Shown: piece by piece, positions 1 through 4,732 of the stretch
Layout: every line of letters starts with the position of its first letter
Numbering within the stretch: position 1 is the first letter of the stretch
DNA from: Candidatus Bathyarchaeota archaeon CG07_land_8_20_14_0_80_47_9
Lineage (GTDB): Archaea; Thermoproteota; Bathyarchaeia; Bathyarchaeales; Bathycorpusculaceae
DNA length: 5,141 nucleotides
Direction of reading: 5' to 3'
Assembly: GCA_002779555.1 (NCBI GenBank)
Contig: PEWI01000107.1
Coordinates: 1 to 5,141, forward strand
Translations under genes and position numbers: made by a program
Notes under the pieces: generated by a model
Told to the model about the DNA's origin: nothing
Databases searched by the model: none
What the model saw: the letters and a program-made list of their open reading frames with translations, nothing else

Positions 1-67
1 CTGAAGTTGAAAATCCCCTTAGGAATATGAAATCATGTAAAGCATCCGTGTTTCATGTCGGGACAAG

Positions 68-76
68 TTTAAATTA
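68..76 (+). promoter_or_regulatory. TATA-like box for the three-gene operon
   Basis: An AT-only TTTAAATTA block lies about 28 bp before the GTG at position 100, the usual distance from an archaeal TATA box to the transcription start. No Shine-Dalgarno sequence lies between it and the GTG. The simplest reading is a leaderless mRNA starting at or very near the GTG. This is inferred from spacing only. Confidence 0.45.
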
Positions 77-99
77 CTCGAGCTCGCACCAAACATACC

Positions 100-444
100 G
101 TGGAAACCAAAACAGTTCTAGGCGCAATCGCAGTCGCTCTTCTCTTGTTTTTCGGTATCATATTTGCTGTGGCCTCTACGGTTCAAGACAGCGTGACAAG
201 ACTGGCAACTGCCATTCTGATGTTTGTCGCTGCTTTTGGAATAGCCTATTACATAACCCGAAAACCAAAAACAATAATCCAGACGCTTGAAGTTTCAGGA
301 GAAATGAAAACAGTTCCCCTCAAATGCCCCAACTGTTCAGCTTCAGTTGATGCCCGCGACATTAAAATGGTGTCAGGCGTGCCCTACGCAGCGTGCCCCT
401 ACTGTGGACACACCTTTGAGGTGACTGAGGAACCCAAATGGTGA
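100..444 (+). CDS. Two-helix membrane protein with C-terminal zinc ribbon
   Basis: This 114-residue protein has two hydrophobic segments, at about residues 7-27 and 33-53, each long enough to span the membrane. A short basic linker (RKPKT) follows, then a zinc ribbon with C76-x2-C79 (CPNC) and C99-x2-C102 (CPYC). The basic residues after the second helix suggest that both the ribbon and the N-terminus face the cytosol. The start is a GTG without a ribosome binding site but at leaderless distance from a TATA-like box; the next in-frame ATG would remove the first helix. The gene overlaps the next one by 7 bp (ATGGTGA), which indicates translational coupling. Its function is unknown. It may be an accessory subunit of the membrane protein encoded downstream, or help present that protein's Cys-rich tail; this is inference from context. 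Confidence 0.82.
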   Translation: METKTVLGAIAVALLLFFGIIFAVASTVQDSVTRLATAILMFVAAFGIAYYITRKPKTIIQTLEVSGEMKTVPLKCPNCSASVDARDIKMVSGVPYAACPYCGHTFEVTEEPKW

Positions 445-2066
445 AAAACCACCTTCTTCTGGCTACGATAATGTTCGCTTTGTTTTTGACAACGCTTGCA
501 CTTCCTGCTTCAGCGGCGTGGAGCGGAACCTATCATCTTAAACAGGAATGGGTGAAAATATGGATAAAACAAGACGGAAGAATCGATCTTTTCTACAACA
601 TAAGCCTGGCGTTGGATTCCGGCGACAACATAACCTACGTGACCATCGCCCAACCCAACTCTGACTTTACGATAGGCGAAGCCACGGATCAATACGGCAA
701 CCCGCTTGACACAAGCTATGGCGACAGCACCCATGTCAAAGTCGTTCTTCACACACCCCTGACTGTAGGACAGACCGTCTGGTTTACAGTGATGACGAAC
801 GTTGCCCACATGATATACTTGGACACGATGAATCAGGGCAATGTGGGCATGAAGTTCATCCCGATGTGGTGGACGCAGGCAAGCATGAATGACCTTCGAG
901 TGCTGATTGTGTTGCCTCCAAATGTCACGATTGAACAAGTGAAAACGTTGGAAGGCGTAAACTGGAACAGCACACAACAGGATGACGGCGAGTGGGCAGT
1001 GTTCTTTGAAAAGCAAGACCTTGCACCCGATGAGCAGTACCCAGTTGGCGTTTCTTTTCCAAAAGAATACGTGCAAAACTATGAAACGCAAGCAACGGGT
1101 TTGATTGCCTTTCTTGAACAATACGGACCTTCACTTTTCGTGGTCTTGATTTTGATCATTATCGCGGTTGCAGCTGTGTTGGCAATCCGCAAGCGGGCGT
1201 ATCTGATGCCGACGATCAGCATGGAAACCCTAGGTGTCAGACGCGGCTTGACAGCGGTAGAAGCATCCTATCTTCTCGATGTGAAACCGACAAGAATAGT
1301 CACCGAAATCCTTTACAGCCTTTTGCAGAAAAGAGCCGTATGGGTTGAATCCACGACGCCCTCGATCAAACTGAAGGTTATGCCGCCATTCCAGAACAAG
1401 ACTGGAACAAAAGAAACACCCCTCAGATATTATGAAATCGATTTTCTCCACACACTCAAGGAGGACGGAACCCTTGACGAGGAGAGACTTGCACAAACAA
1501 TAATGGCCCTAAGAGATACGGTTGAAGAGAAACTGCGCGGATATTGCAGACGCGACACAATTGACTATTACAGGAAAGTCGTGGAGAAGGCATGGGAACA
1601 AGTGGAACAAGCAGGCACGCCCGACTTAGCGTCTAAGGCTTACGATGAACAGTTGCTGTGGCTCTTCCTTGACCCGAACTATCAGACGCGCACTCAAACA
1701 GCCTTTCATGACAGAGCCTTCGAACCCAGCCCACTGTGGCTCTGGTACTGGTTCAGCTACCAAAACTATCACCCTCACCCGACATATCGACCAAACGTAG
1801 AAACCCCCGCACAAGCAACTAAGCCTCCAAGCATCCCCGGAGCCGAGTTCGCGAACAACATCGCAAAGGCGGTTGAAGGCACCTCAAACAGCATCGTCGT
1901 AAACCTTGAGAAATTTGCGAACGCAATTCTTCCAATGCCAGCAGCGAAGTCTTCAACTGAACCTGCCCATCATAACGCTGATTGCGTGTGCGCATGCGCA
2001 GCCTGTGCGTGTGCATGCGCCTGCGTGTCTTGTGCCTGTGCTTGTGCTGGCGGGGGAGTTGGCTGA
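438..2066 (+). CDS. DUF2207-like membrane protein with CxC-repeat Cys tail
   Basis: A 542-residue protein. Residues 1-26 form a signal peptide with likely cleavage after ALPASA. Residues 27-230 are a beta-rich extracytoplasmic domain with N-glycosylation sequons at N54, N64, N162 and N177. Residues 232-250 are a transmembrane helix followed by RKR, so the rest is cytoplasmic. Residues about 264-315 (GLTAVEASYLL...ILYSLLQKRAV) resemble a winged helix such as follows the membrane segment in DUF2207-type proteins. Residues 340-400 are helical and charged, 432-452 are rich in Trp/Tyr/His, and 454-468 are Pro-rich. The tail from 516 has ten Cys in CxC repeats and ends GGGVG. Only one other Cys (C370) exists in the protein. 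The ATG overlaps the upstream stop, and TGAGG at 426-430 is a suitable ribosome binding site. The radical SAM gene follows after 21 bp. The family assignment is by recognition only; the role of the body is unknown. The tail is the likely substrate of the enzyme downstream, or else a metal-binding tail. Confidence 0.85.
   Translation: MVKNHLLLATIMFALFLTTLALPASAAWSGTYHLKQEWVKIWIKQDGRIDLFYNISLALDSGDNITYVTIAQPNSDFTIGEATDQYGNPLDTSYGDSTHVKVVLHTPLTVGQTVWFTVMTNVAHMIYLDTMNQGNVGMKFIPMWWTQASMNDLRVLIVLPPNVTIEQVKTLEGVNWNSTQQDDGEWAVFFEKQDLAPDEQYPVGVSFPKEYVQNYETQATGLIAFLEQYGPSLFVVLILIIIAVAAVLAIRKRAYLMPTISMETLGVRRGLTAVEASYLLDVKPTRIVTEILYSLLQKRAVWVESTTPSIKLKVMPPFQNKTGTKETPLRYYEIDFLHTLKEDGTLDEERLAQTIMALRDTVEEKLRGYCRRDTIDYYRKVVEKAWEQVEQAGTPDLASKAYDEQLLWLFLDPNYQTRTQTAFHDRAFEPSPLWLWYWFSYQNYHPHPTYRPNVETPAQATKPPSIPGAEFANNIAKAVEGTSNSIVVNLEKFANAILPMPAAKSSTEPAHHNADCVCACAACACACACVSCACACAGGGVG
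1983..2063 (+). other. CxC-repeat tail, candidate modification site
   Basis: This stretch encodes residues 516-542 of the preceding membrane protein. Cys lie at 516, 518, 520, then 523, 525, 527, 529, then 532, 534, 536: three, four and three Cys at every second position, separated by the pairs AA and VS. Nearly all other residues are Ala, and the end is GGGVG. TGC and TGT, and all four Ala codons, are mixed, so the repeat seems maintained as protein rather than created by recent DNA slippage. The predicted cytoplasmic location makes it accessible to the radical SAM enzyme encoded next. Metallothionein-like metal binding is the main alternative. Confidence 0.7.
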
Positions 2067-2074
2067 GAAGGAAA

Positions 2075-2078
2075 GGAG
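2075..2078 (+). promoter_or_regulatory. Ribosome binding site of the radical SAM gene
   Basis: GGAG within GAAAGGAG lies nine bases before the ATG at 2088. It selects this start over the out-of-frame ATG at 2080. The 21-bp gap to the upstream stop leaves little room for a separate promoter, so co-transcription with the Cys-tail gene is likely. Confidence 0.7.
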
Positions 2079-2087
2079 TATGAAGAA

Positions 2088-3434
2088 ATGAATCTCTTGC
2101 ATAGGGTCTTTCGCCCGCCCAGAATTCCCGAAGGTCGCTACACCTATCGGGGAATAGGCAAGTTTGCAGGTTTGGCACTTCAGCTGCGCATCGAGTCTGG
2201 CGGAGGAGGAGTCATGGTCATCAACGCTCGCACAGTTCTTTTTCTGAACGAAACCGCAGCGGCTTTTGCTTATTTTTTCATGCAAGGAATGCCTTCGGAC
2301 GCGGTGTTGAAGAAGGTTCGAAGGATTTACCGAGTCAATTCAGCAACTGCAAAGAAGGATTACGACAAGCTTGTCTACGCGATTAGCACGTTGGCGAAAA
2401 CTGAGGAAGTCTGCCCGATATCGTTTCTCGACGTGAAAACGGTAGAACCTTTCACGCAGCCACTTTCAGCACCTTTGCGCATGGACTTGGCGCTCACCTT
2501 CAGATGCCAAAACAACTGCGTTCACTGCTACGCTGGCGGCCCGCATGAAACAGATGAGCTCACGACGGAACAGTGGAAACATGTCATTGATCGACTCCAC
2601 GATATCGGCGTGTTCATCCTGACCTTCACAGGAGGCGAACCGACCCTACGCGAGGATTTGCCGGAGCTTCTGCTTTATGCGCAGAACAAGGGAATAGTCA
2701 CGGGACTCATAACAAACGGCAGAAGACTGAAGGACAGGGGCTATGTTGAGAGGCTCGAGAAGTCTGGGCTGGACTTTGTTCAAGTTACTCTTGAATCGCA
2801 TGAAGCTAGGATTCATGATTTGATGACGGCATCCAAGGGCAGCTGGAAAGAGACAGCTGCTGGAATCAAAAATGCCGTCAAGACGAACATCTACGTGACA
2901 ACAAACACTACCCTAAGCAAGTACAACGCTTTGGGGTTCTTGGAAACCATGGACTTTCTGAAAGACCTAGGTGTTGCGGCTTTCGGATGCAACAGCCTCA
3001 TTTATTCGGGAAAGGCAAACAAGGTGAGTGACGAATTTGCCTTGCCTGTTGAGACGTTGAACGAGCTTTTGCCCAAGATTCGCGACAAGGCCAATCAACT
3101 CAAGCTCAGGTTTCTCTGGTACACTCCGACGCAGTACTGCCGCCTTGACCCGGTCAAACTAGGCTTAGGCGTCAAATCGTGCACAGCCGCAAACATCAAC
3201 ATGTGCATCGGACCGAACGGCGACGTTTACCCGTGCCAAAGCTATTTTGAAAGCCTCGGCAACATCCTGAAAGACGATTGGCAGAAAATCTGGAACAGCC
3301 CGTTGGCAGTACGAATAAGAAGGCGAGAGTACGCAGAACCGAAATGCAAAGAATGCCCACAGCTGCAAGTCTGCGGAGGCGGCTGCCCACTTGAACGGCG
3401 GAAAGAAGGCTACATCTGCGCCGGGTCTCGGTAA
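2088..3434 (+). CDS. Radical SAM/SPASM peptide-modifying enzyme with PqqD-like domain
   Basis: A 448-residue cytosolic Fe-S enzyme. Residues about 42-108 look like a PqqD/RiPP-recognition domain (VINARTVLFLNETAAAFAYF, then a charged helical region), the module that binds leader peptides in RiPP enzymes. The radical SAM core has C140-x3-C144-x2-C147 for the SAM-binding 4Fe-4S cluster, followed by GGEP at 182-185, ITNG at 208-211 and VTLES at 233-237. The SPASM domain is complete: C365-x12-G378-x4-C383, then C420-x2-C423-x5-C429-x3-C433, and C444 as last ligand, giving the seven Cys expected for two auxiliary clusters. This architecture is known from PqqE, MftC and thioether-forming sactipeptide/ranthipeptide enzymes; AhbD-type heme enzymes share the core. 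No pqq or heme genes are visible nearby, while the gene upstream encodes a Cys-rich tail. I infer that it modifies that tail, for example by forming thioether cross-links. The gene end overlaps the convergent GIY-YIG gene by 25 bp. Confidence 0.92.
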   Translation: MNLLHRVFRPPRIPEGRYTYRGIGKFAGLALQLRIESGGGGVMVINARTVLFLNETAAAFAYFFMQGMPSDAVLKKVRRIYRVNSATAKKDYDKLVYAISTLAKTEEVCPISFLDVKTVEPFTQPLSAPLRMDLALTFRCQNNCVHCYAGGPHETDELTTEQWKHVIDRLHDIGVFILTFTGGEPTLREDLPELLLYAQNKGIVTGLITNGRRLKDRGYVERLEKSGLDFVQVTLESHEARIHDLMTASKGSWKETAAGIKNAVKTNIYVTTNTTLSKYNALGFLETMDFLKDLGVAAFGCNSLIYSGKANKVSDEFALPVETLNELLPKIRDKANQLKLRFLWYTPTQYCRLDPVKLGLGVKSCTAANINMCIGPNGDVYPCQSYFESLGNILKDDWQKIWNSPLAVRIRRREYAEPKCKECPQLQVCGGGCPLERRKEGYICAGSR

Positions 3435-3712
3435 ATCTTCGCTTTTCTACTGTGCTGTTTGAGGCGGGTCTGCGATTTTGCAAGCCTGAGTTTCTGGCAA
3501 TGGGTTAGTCTCTTTATTTGCTTCTCTCTTTTCATGGCTTCTGCTATTGAGCCGAGTTCCTCGGTGTAAACAACCTTCTCGGGCCTGTGCATTTTCGTGT
3601 ATCGGGCACCCTTACCGTTCAGGTGAAGTCTCATCCGAGAGTTCAGATTCCTAGTGTATCCAGTGTAGAAGCTGTTGCCTTCGCATTGGATGATGTAAAC
3701 GTAGTATGGCAC
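3410..3712 (-). CDS. GIY-YIG nuclease-family protein (UvrC N-terminal-like, YhbQ type)
   Basis: A 100-residue protein that is essentially a single GIY-YIG domain. The degenerate signature is YVYII at 4-8 and YTG at 16-18. It continues with NLNSRMRLH, where R26 and H30 take the usual catalytic and structural positions, then GKGARYT at 33-39, RPEKVVY at 43-49 and the conserved EAMKREKQIKRL helix, whose E63 is the expected metal-binding Glu. This matches small stand-alone members of the family found in bacteria and archaea, whose cellular role is poorly known; DNA repair or nucleic-acid processing is the usual suggestion. The start is GTG. Upstream in frame only CGC and TGG precede a TGA, so no earlier start exists. 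A GGAG lies about 12 bases before it. The last eight codons overlap the radical SAM gene on the other strand. The basic C-terminal tail (about 80-100) lies beyond the core domain. Confidence 0.88.
   Translation of the reverse strand: MPYYVYIIQCEGNSFYTGYTRNLNSRMRLHLNGKGARYTKMHRPEKVVYTEELGSIAEAMKREKQIKRLTHCQKLRLAKSQTRLKQHSRKAKIYRDPAQM
3447..3460. repeat. 14-bp direct repeat, copy 1
   Basis: CTACTGTGCTGTTT occurs here, starting 13 bp after the radical SAM stop, and again at 4214-4227, starting 4 bp after the desulforedoxin stop. This copy lies within the GIY-YIG coding region on the other strand. Both copies sit just past the end of a + strand gene. Function is unknown and chance is possible. 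Confidence 0.4.
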
Positions 3713-3762
3713 GCGCCATCAGCACTCCATAACAGAGACGCTATTGCCTTTTCAAGTCAGAC

Positions 3763-3770
3763 ACTATAAG
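3763..3770 (-). promoter_or_regulatory. Possible TATA box for the GIY-YIG gene
   Basis: On the minus strand CTTATAGT lies about 54 bp before the GTG at 3712. It would put the transcription start near 3740, leaving a leader of about 28 bases that contains a GGAG ribosome binding site. The match is modest, and other AT-rich stretches lie nearby. Confidence 0.3.
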
Positions 3771-3789
3771 GATGGTGTATAGATAAAAA

Positions 3790-3797
3790 TTTATAAG
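3790..3797 (+). promoter_or_regulatory. TATA box for the winged-helix/desulforedoxin pair
   Basis: TTTATAAG stands in an A-rich context (AAAAATTTATAAGAAAA), a good archaeal TATA box. It predicts a transcription start near 3818-3820 and a leader of about 27-37 bases before the winged-helix gene. No stronger candidate exists between the divergent genes. Confidence 0.6.
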
Positions 3798-3822
3798 AAA
3801 ACGCATGGCATAAGCTGTAAAA

Positions 3823-3834
3823 CTAGGCTCCTAG
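3823..3834. repeat. Short inverted repeat after the predicted start site
   Basis: CTAGG and CCTAG are 5-bp arms separated by CT. They lie between the predicted transcription start (about 3818) and the first codon of the winged-helix gene. The position would suit an autoregulatory operator or a very small leader hairpin, but 5-bp arms alone are weak evidence. Confidence 0.3.
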
Positions 3835-3846
3835 ACTCGGCTTGAG

Positions 3847-4047
3847 ATGGTTGTCATGGTGAAACTGAACAGGGTCGACGAAGCTGTCGTTGCAACATTG
3901 AAAAGCGTGGGCAAAGGGTTGACGCTTGCCGAAATTGCTAGAAAAAGCGGAGAGCCTGAAAAGAAAGTCTTCAAGTCCTTGCGAAAGCTGTTTGAGAATG
4001 AGATGATTGACTGCGAAAACCGCCAATACAAGTTGATAAGCTCCTAA
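3847..4047 (+). CDS. Small winged-helix DNA-binding protein
   Basis: A 66-residue protein fitting a single winged helix-turn-helix. Helix 1 is about residues 9-21 (RVDEAVVATLKSV). LTLAEIARKSG at 25-35 forms the turn, EKKVFKSLRKLFEN at 38-51 is the likely recognition helix, and residues 52-64 (MIDCENRQYKLI) form the wing. It resembles the MarR/ArsR-like small archaeal regulators, but no subfamily can be assigned. There is a single Cys (C56), so no metal-sensing site is evident. The start is uncertain: the ATG at 3847 has no spaced ribosome binding site, whereas an ATG at 3856 (starting MVKLNRV) has GAGATGG five bases upstream. The gene is followed after 43 bp by the desulforedoxin-type gene, so it may share its transcript and control it or respond to the same signal. 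That link is inference. Confidence 0.75.
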   Translation: MVVMVKLNRVDEAVVATLKSVGKGLTLAEIARKSGEPEKKVFKSLRKLFENEMIDCENRQYKLISS

Positions 4048-4078
4048 AGCTCATTCTCCTTCACGAAAAAGCAGATAA

Positions 4079-4085
4079 GAGGTGA
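4079..4085 (+). promoter_or_regulatory. Strong ribosome binding site
   Basis: GAGGTGA, a near-complete match to the archaeal anti-Shine-Dalgarno sequence, lies five bases before the ATG at 4091. It is the best ribosome binding site in the window and strongly supports the 39-codon gene that follows. Confidence 0.85.
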
Positions 4086-4090
4086 GAAAA

Positions 4091-4210
4091 ATGACCAAAG
4101 CCGGAGACATCTACCTCTGCAAGATTTGCGGAAACAAGGTCAAAGTCTTGGAAGCAGGGAAAGGAACTCTCGTGTGCTGTGGCCAGCCGATGGTTCTTGT
4201 GAAGGTCTAA
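4091..4210 (+). CDS. Stand-alone desulforedoxin-type iron protein (39 aa)
   Basis: This very short gene encodes 39 residues and is a complete desulforedoxin domain, as found at the N-terminus of desulfoferrodoxin (class I superoxide reductase). It opens with GDIYLCKICGN and continues with a Val/Lys strand and a CCGQPM turn. C10-x2-C13 and the adjacent pair C29-C30 are the four expected Fe(SCys)4 ligands. The catalytic superoxide reductase domain, with its His/Cys iron site, is absent: the TAA follows at residue 40 and no continuation is seen. The product is probably a small electron carrier or a redox partner of an enzyme encoded elsewhere. The strong GAGGTGA ribosome binding site and full ligand set argue for a real gene rather than a remnant. 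It lies 43 bp downstream of the winged-helix gene and is probably co-transcribed with it. It converges with the zinc-ribbon gene, whose stop is 18 bp away. Confidence 0.9.
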   Translation: MTKAGDIYLCKICGNKVKVLEAGKGTLVCCGQPMVLVKV

Positions 4211-4213
4211 CGC

Positions 4214-4227
4214 CTACTGTGCTGTTT
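4214..4227. repeat. 14-bp direct repeat, copy 2
   Basis: Second exact copy of the 14-bp sequence at 3447-3460. It fills most of the 18-bp gap between the convergent stops of the desulforedoxin and zinc-ribbon genes. It could belong to a shared 3' end signal, but a single repeat pair may be chance. Confidence 0.4.
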
Positions 4228-4228
4228 C

Positions 4229-4555
4229 CTACTTCTTGACAAGCTCTTTACCGCATTTAGTGCAGAAGTTGGCGTTGCCGAGATTTTTTTGGCCGCAGTT
4301 CTTGCAAATGACCGGTTTCATTGGGATTGACTGTTTGACGTTCTCTCTTGCAGTTTCGAAGGCTCCTCGGATTTCTTTTGCAGCTGTTTCGAACGCGCTC
4401 TCCAGTTCTCTTCCCATCGTTGAAAGTGCATCTCTCATTTCATCCAACGGAGCTGAGACACCTGCCTCCCTGCCTTTCAGAGTCCTAGCGCCACAGCTCG
4501 GGCAGAAGTAGGCGTCTTCAGGAACCTCCTTGCCGCATTTGATGCAAAACCCCAT
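4229..4555 (-). CDS. Double zinc-ribbon protein with 11-residue helical repeat
   Basis: A 108-residue soluble protein with a zinc ribbon at each end. The N-terminal ribbon has C4-x2-C7 and C18-x2-C21 (FCIKCGKEVPEDAYFCPSCG). The C-terminal ribbon has C84-x2-C87 and C98-x2-C101, of the same zinc-ribbon type. Between them, residues about 37-77 form a long charged helix. It contains two tandem 11-residue units, SAFETAAKEIR (53-63) and GAFETARENVK (64-74), an amphipathic pattern suited to coiled-coil or membrane-surface contact. The ATG at 4555 is chosen because AGGTGG lies five bases upstream; GTG codons at 4561 and 4564 are also in frame but fall inside that ribosome binding site. The function is unknown. 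Such ribbons often mediate protein or nucleic-acid contacts. The promoter carries an inverted repeat, so the gene appears regulated. Confidence 0.87.
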   Translation of the reverse strand: MGFCIKCGKEVPEDAYFCPSCGARTLKGREAGVSAPLDEMRDALSTMGRELESAFETAAKEIRGAFETARENVKQSIPMKPVICKNCGQKNLGNANFCTKCGKELVKK

Positions 4556-4560
4556 AAACA

Positions 4561-4566
4561 CCACCT
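4561..4566 (-). promoter_or_regulatory. Ribosome binding site deciding the zinc-ribbon start
   Basis: AGGTGG on the minus strand is five bases from the ATG at 4555. The two upstream in-frame GTG codons overlap it and lack ribosome binding sites of their own, so translation most likely begins at 4555. Confidence 0.7.
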
Positions 4567-4584
4567 AAGTTCAACAGATAAGAA

Positions 4585-4604
4585 GGACAATTTAAGCATT
4601 GTCC
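4585..4604. promoter_or_regulatory. Inverted-repeat operator around the TATA box
   Basis: GGACAAT and ATTGTCC are perfect 7-bp arms separated by six bases (TTAAGC). The minus-strand TATA-like box CTTAAATT (4589-4596) lies inside it. It is about 26 bp from a transcription start near 4566, just before the AGGTGG ribosome binding site of the double zinc-ribbon gene. A dimeric regulator bound here would block TBP binding, so repression is expected. The regulator is not identified. Confidence 0.55.
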
Positions 4605-4732
4605 AACTGGTTATTCATGTTTCCTGTCAAGTCTTCACAACTATAGTTTCCGACAGATAGTTGAACAGCCTCTGCCTCCTCCTCGGATAAAGGAGCCATC
4701 CCAGCAAGCAGAACCCGAGAGCATTAGACGAT

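Noticed and set aside
27..290. An 87-codon + strand ORF at the left edge
   Set aside because: It overlaps the membrane zinc-ribbon gene in another frame, and its Ser/Arg/Asn-rich product shows no domain. The overlapped gene has clear helices and zinc ligands.
510..1121. A 203-codon minus-strand ORF opposite the Cys-tail protein
   Set aside because: It is antisense to a well-supported gene, its His/Cys/Arg-rich product has no recognisable motif, and no promoter or ribosome binding site is seen.
1989..2020. A 12-bp perfect palindrome (TGCGCATGCGCA) and alternating purine-pyrimidine runs that could favour Z-DNA
   Set aside because: Alternating Cys (TGY) and Ala (GCN) codons produce these patterns by themselves, so no separate DNA function is needed.
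4091..4210. The desulforedoxin ORF as a truncated superoxide reductase pseudogene
   Set aside because: No remains of the catalytic domain follow the stop, the domain is complete with four Cys ligands, and the ribosome binding site is excellent, so a real short gene is more likely.
4592..4699. A 35-codon minus-strand ORF (MAPLSEEEAEAVQL...) between the dehydrogenase and the zinc-ribbon gene
   Set aside because: It has no clear ribosome binding site, matches no family I know, and its stop lies inside the TATA/operator of the next gene. The composition is gene-like at the start, so a decayed remnant is possible, but it cannot be supported.
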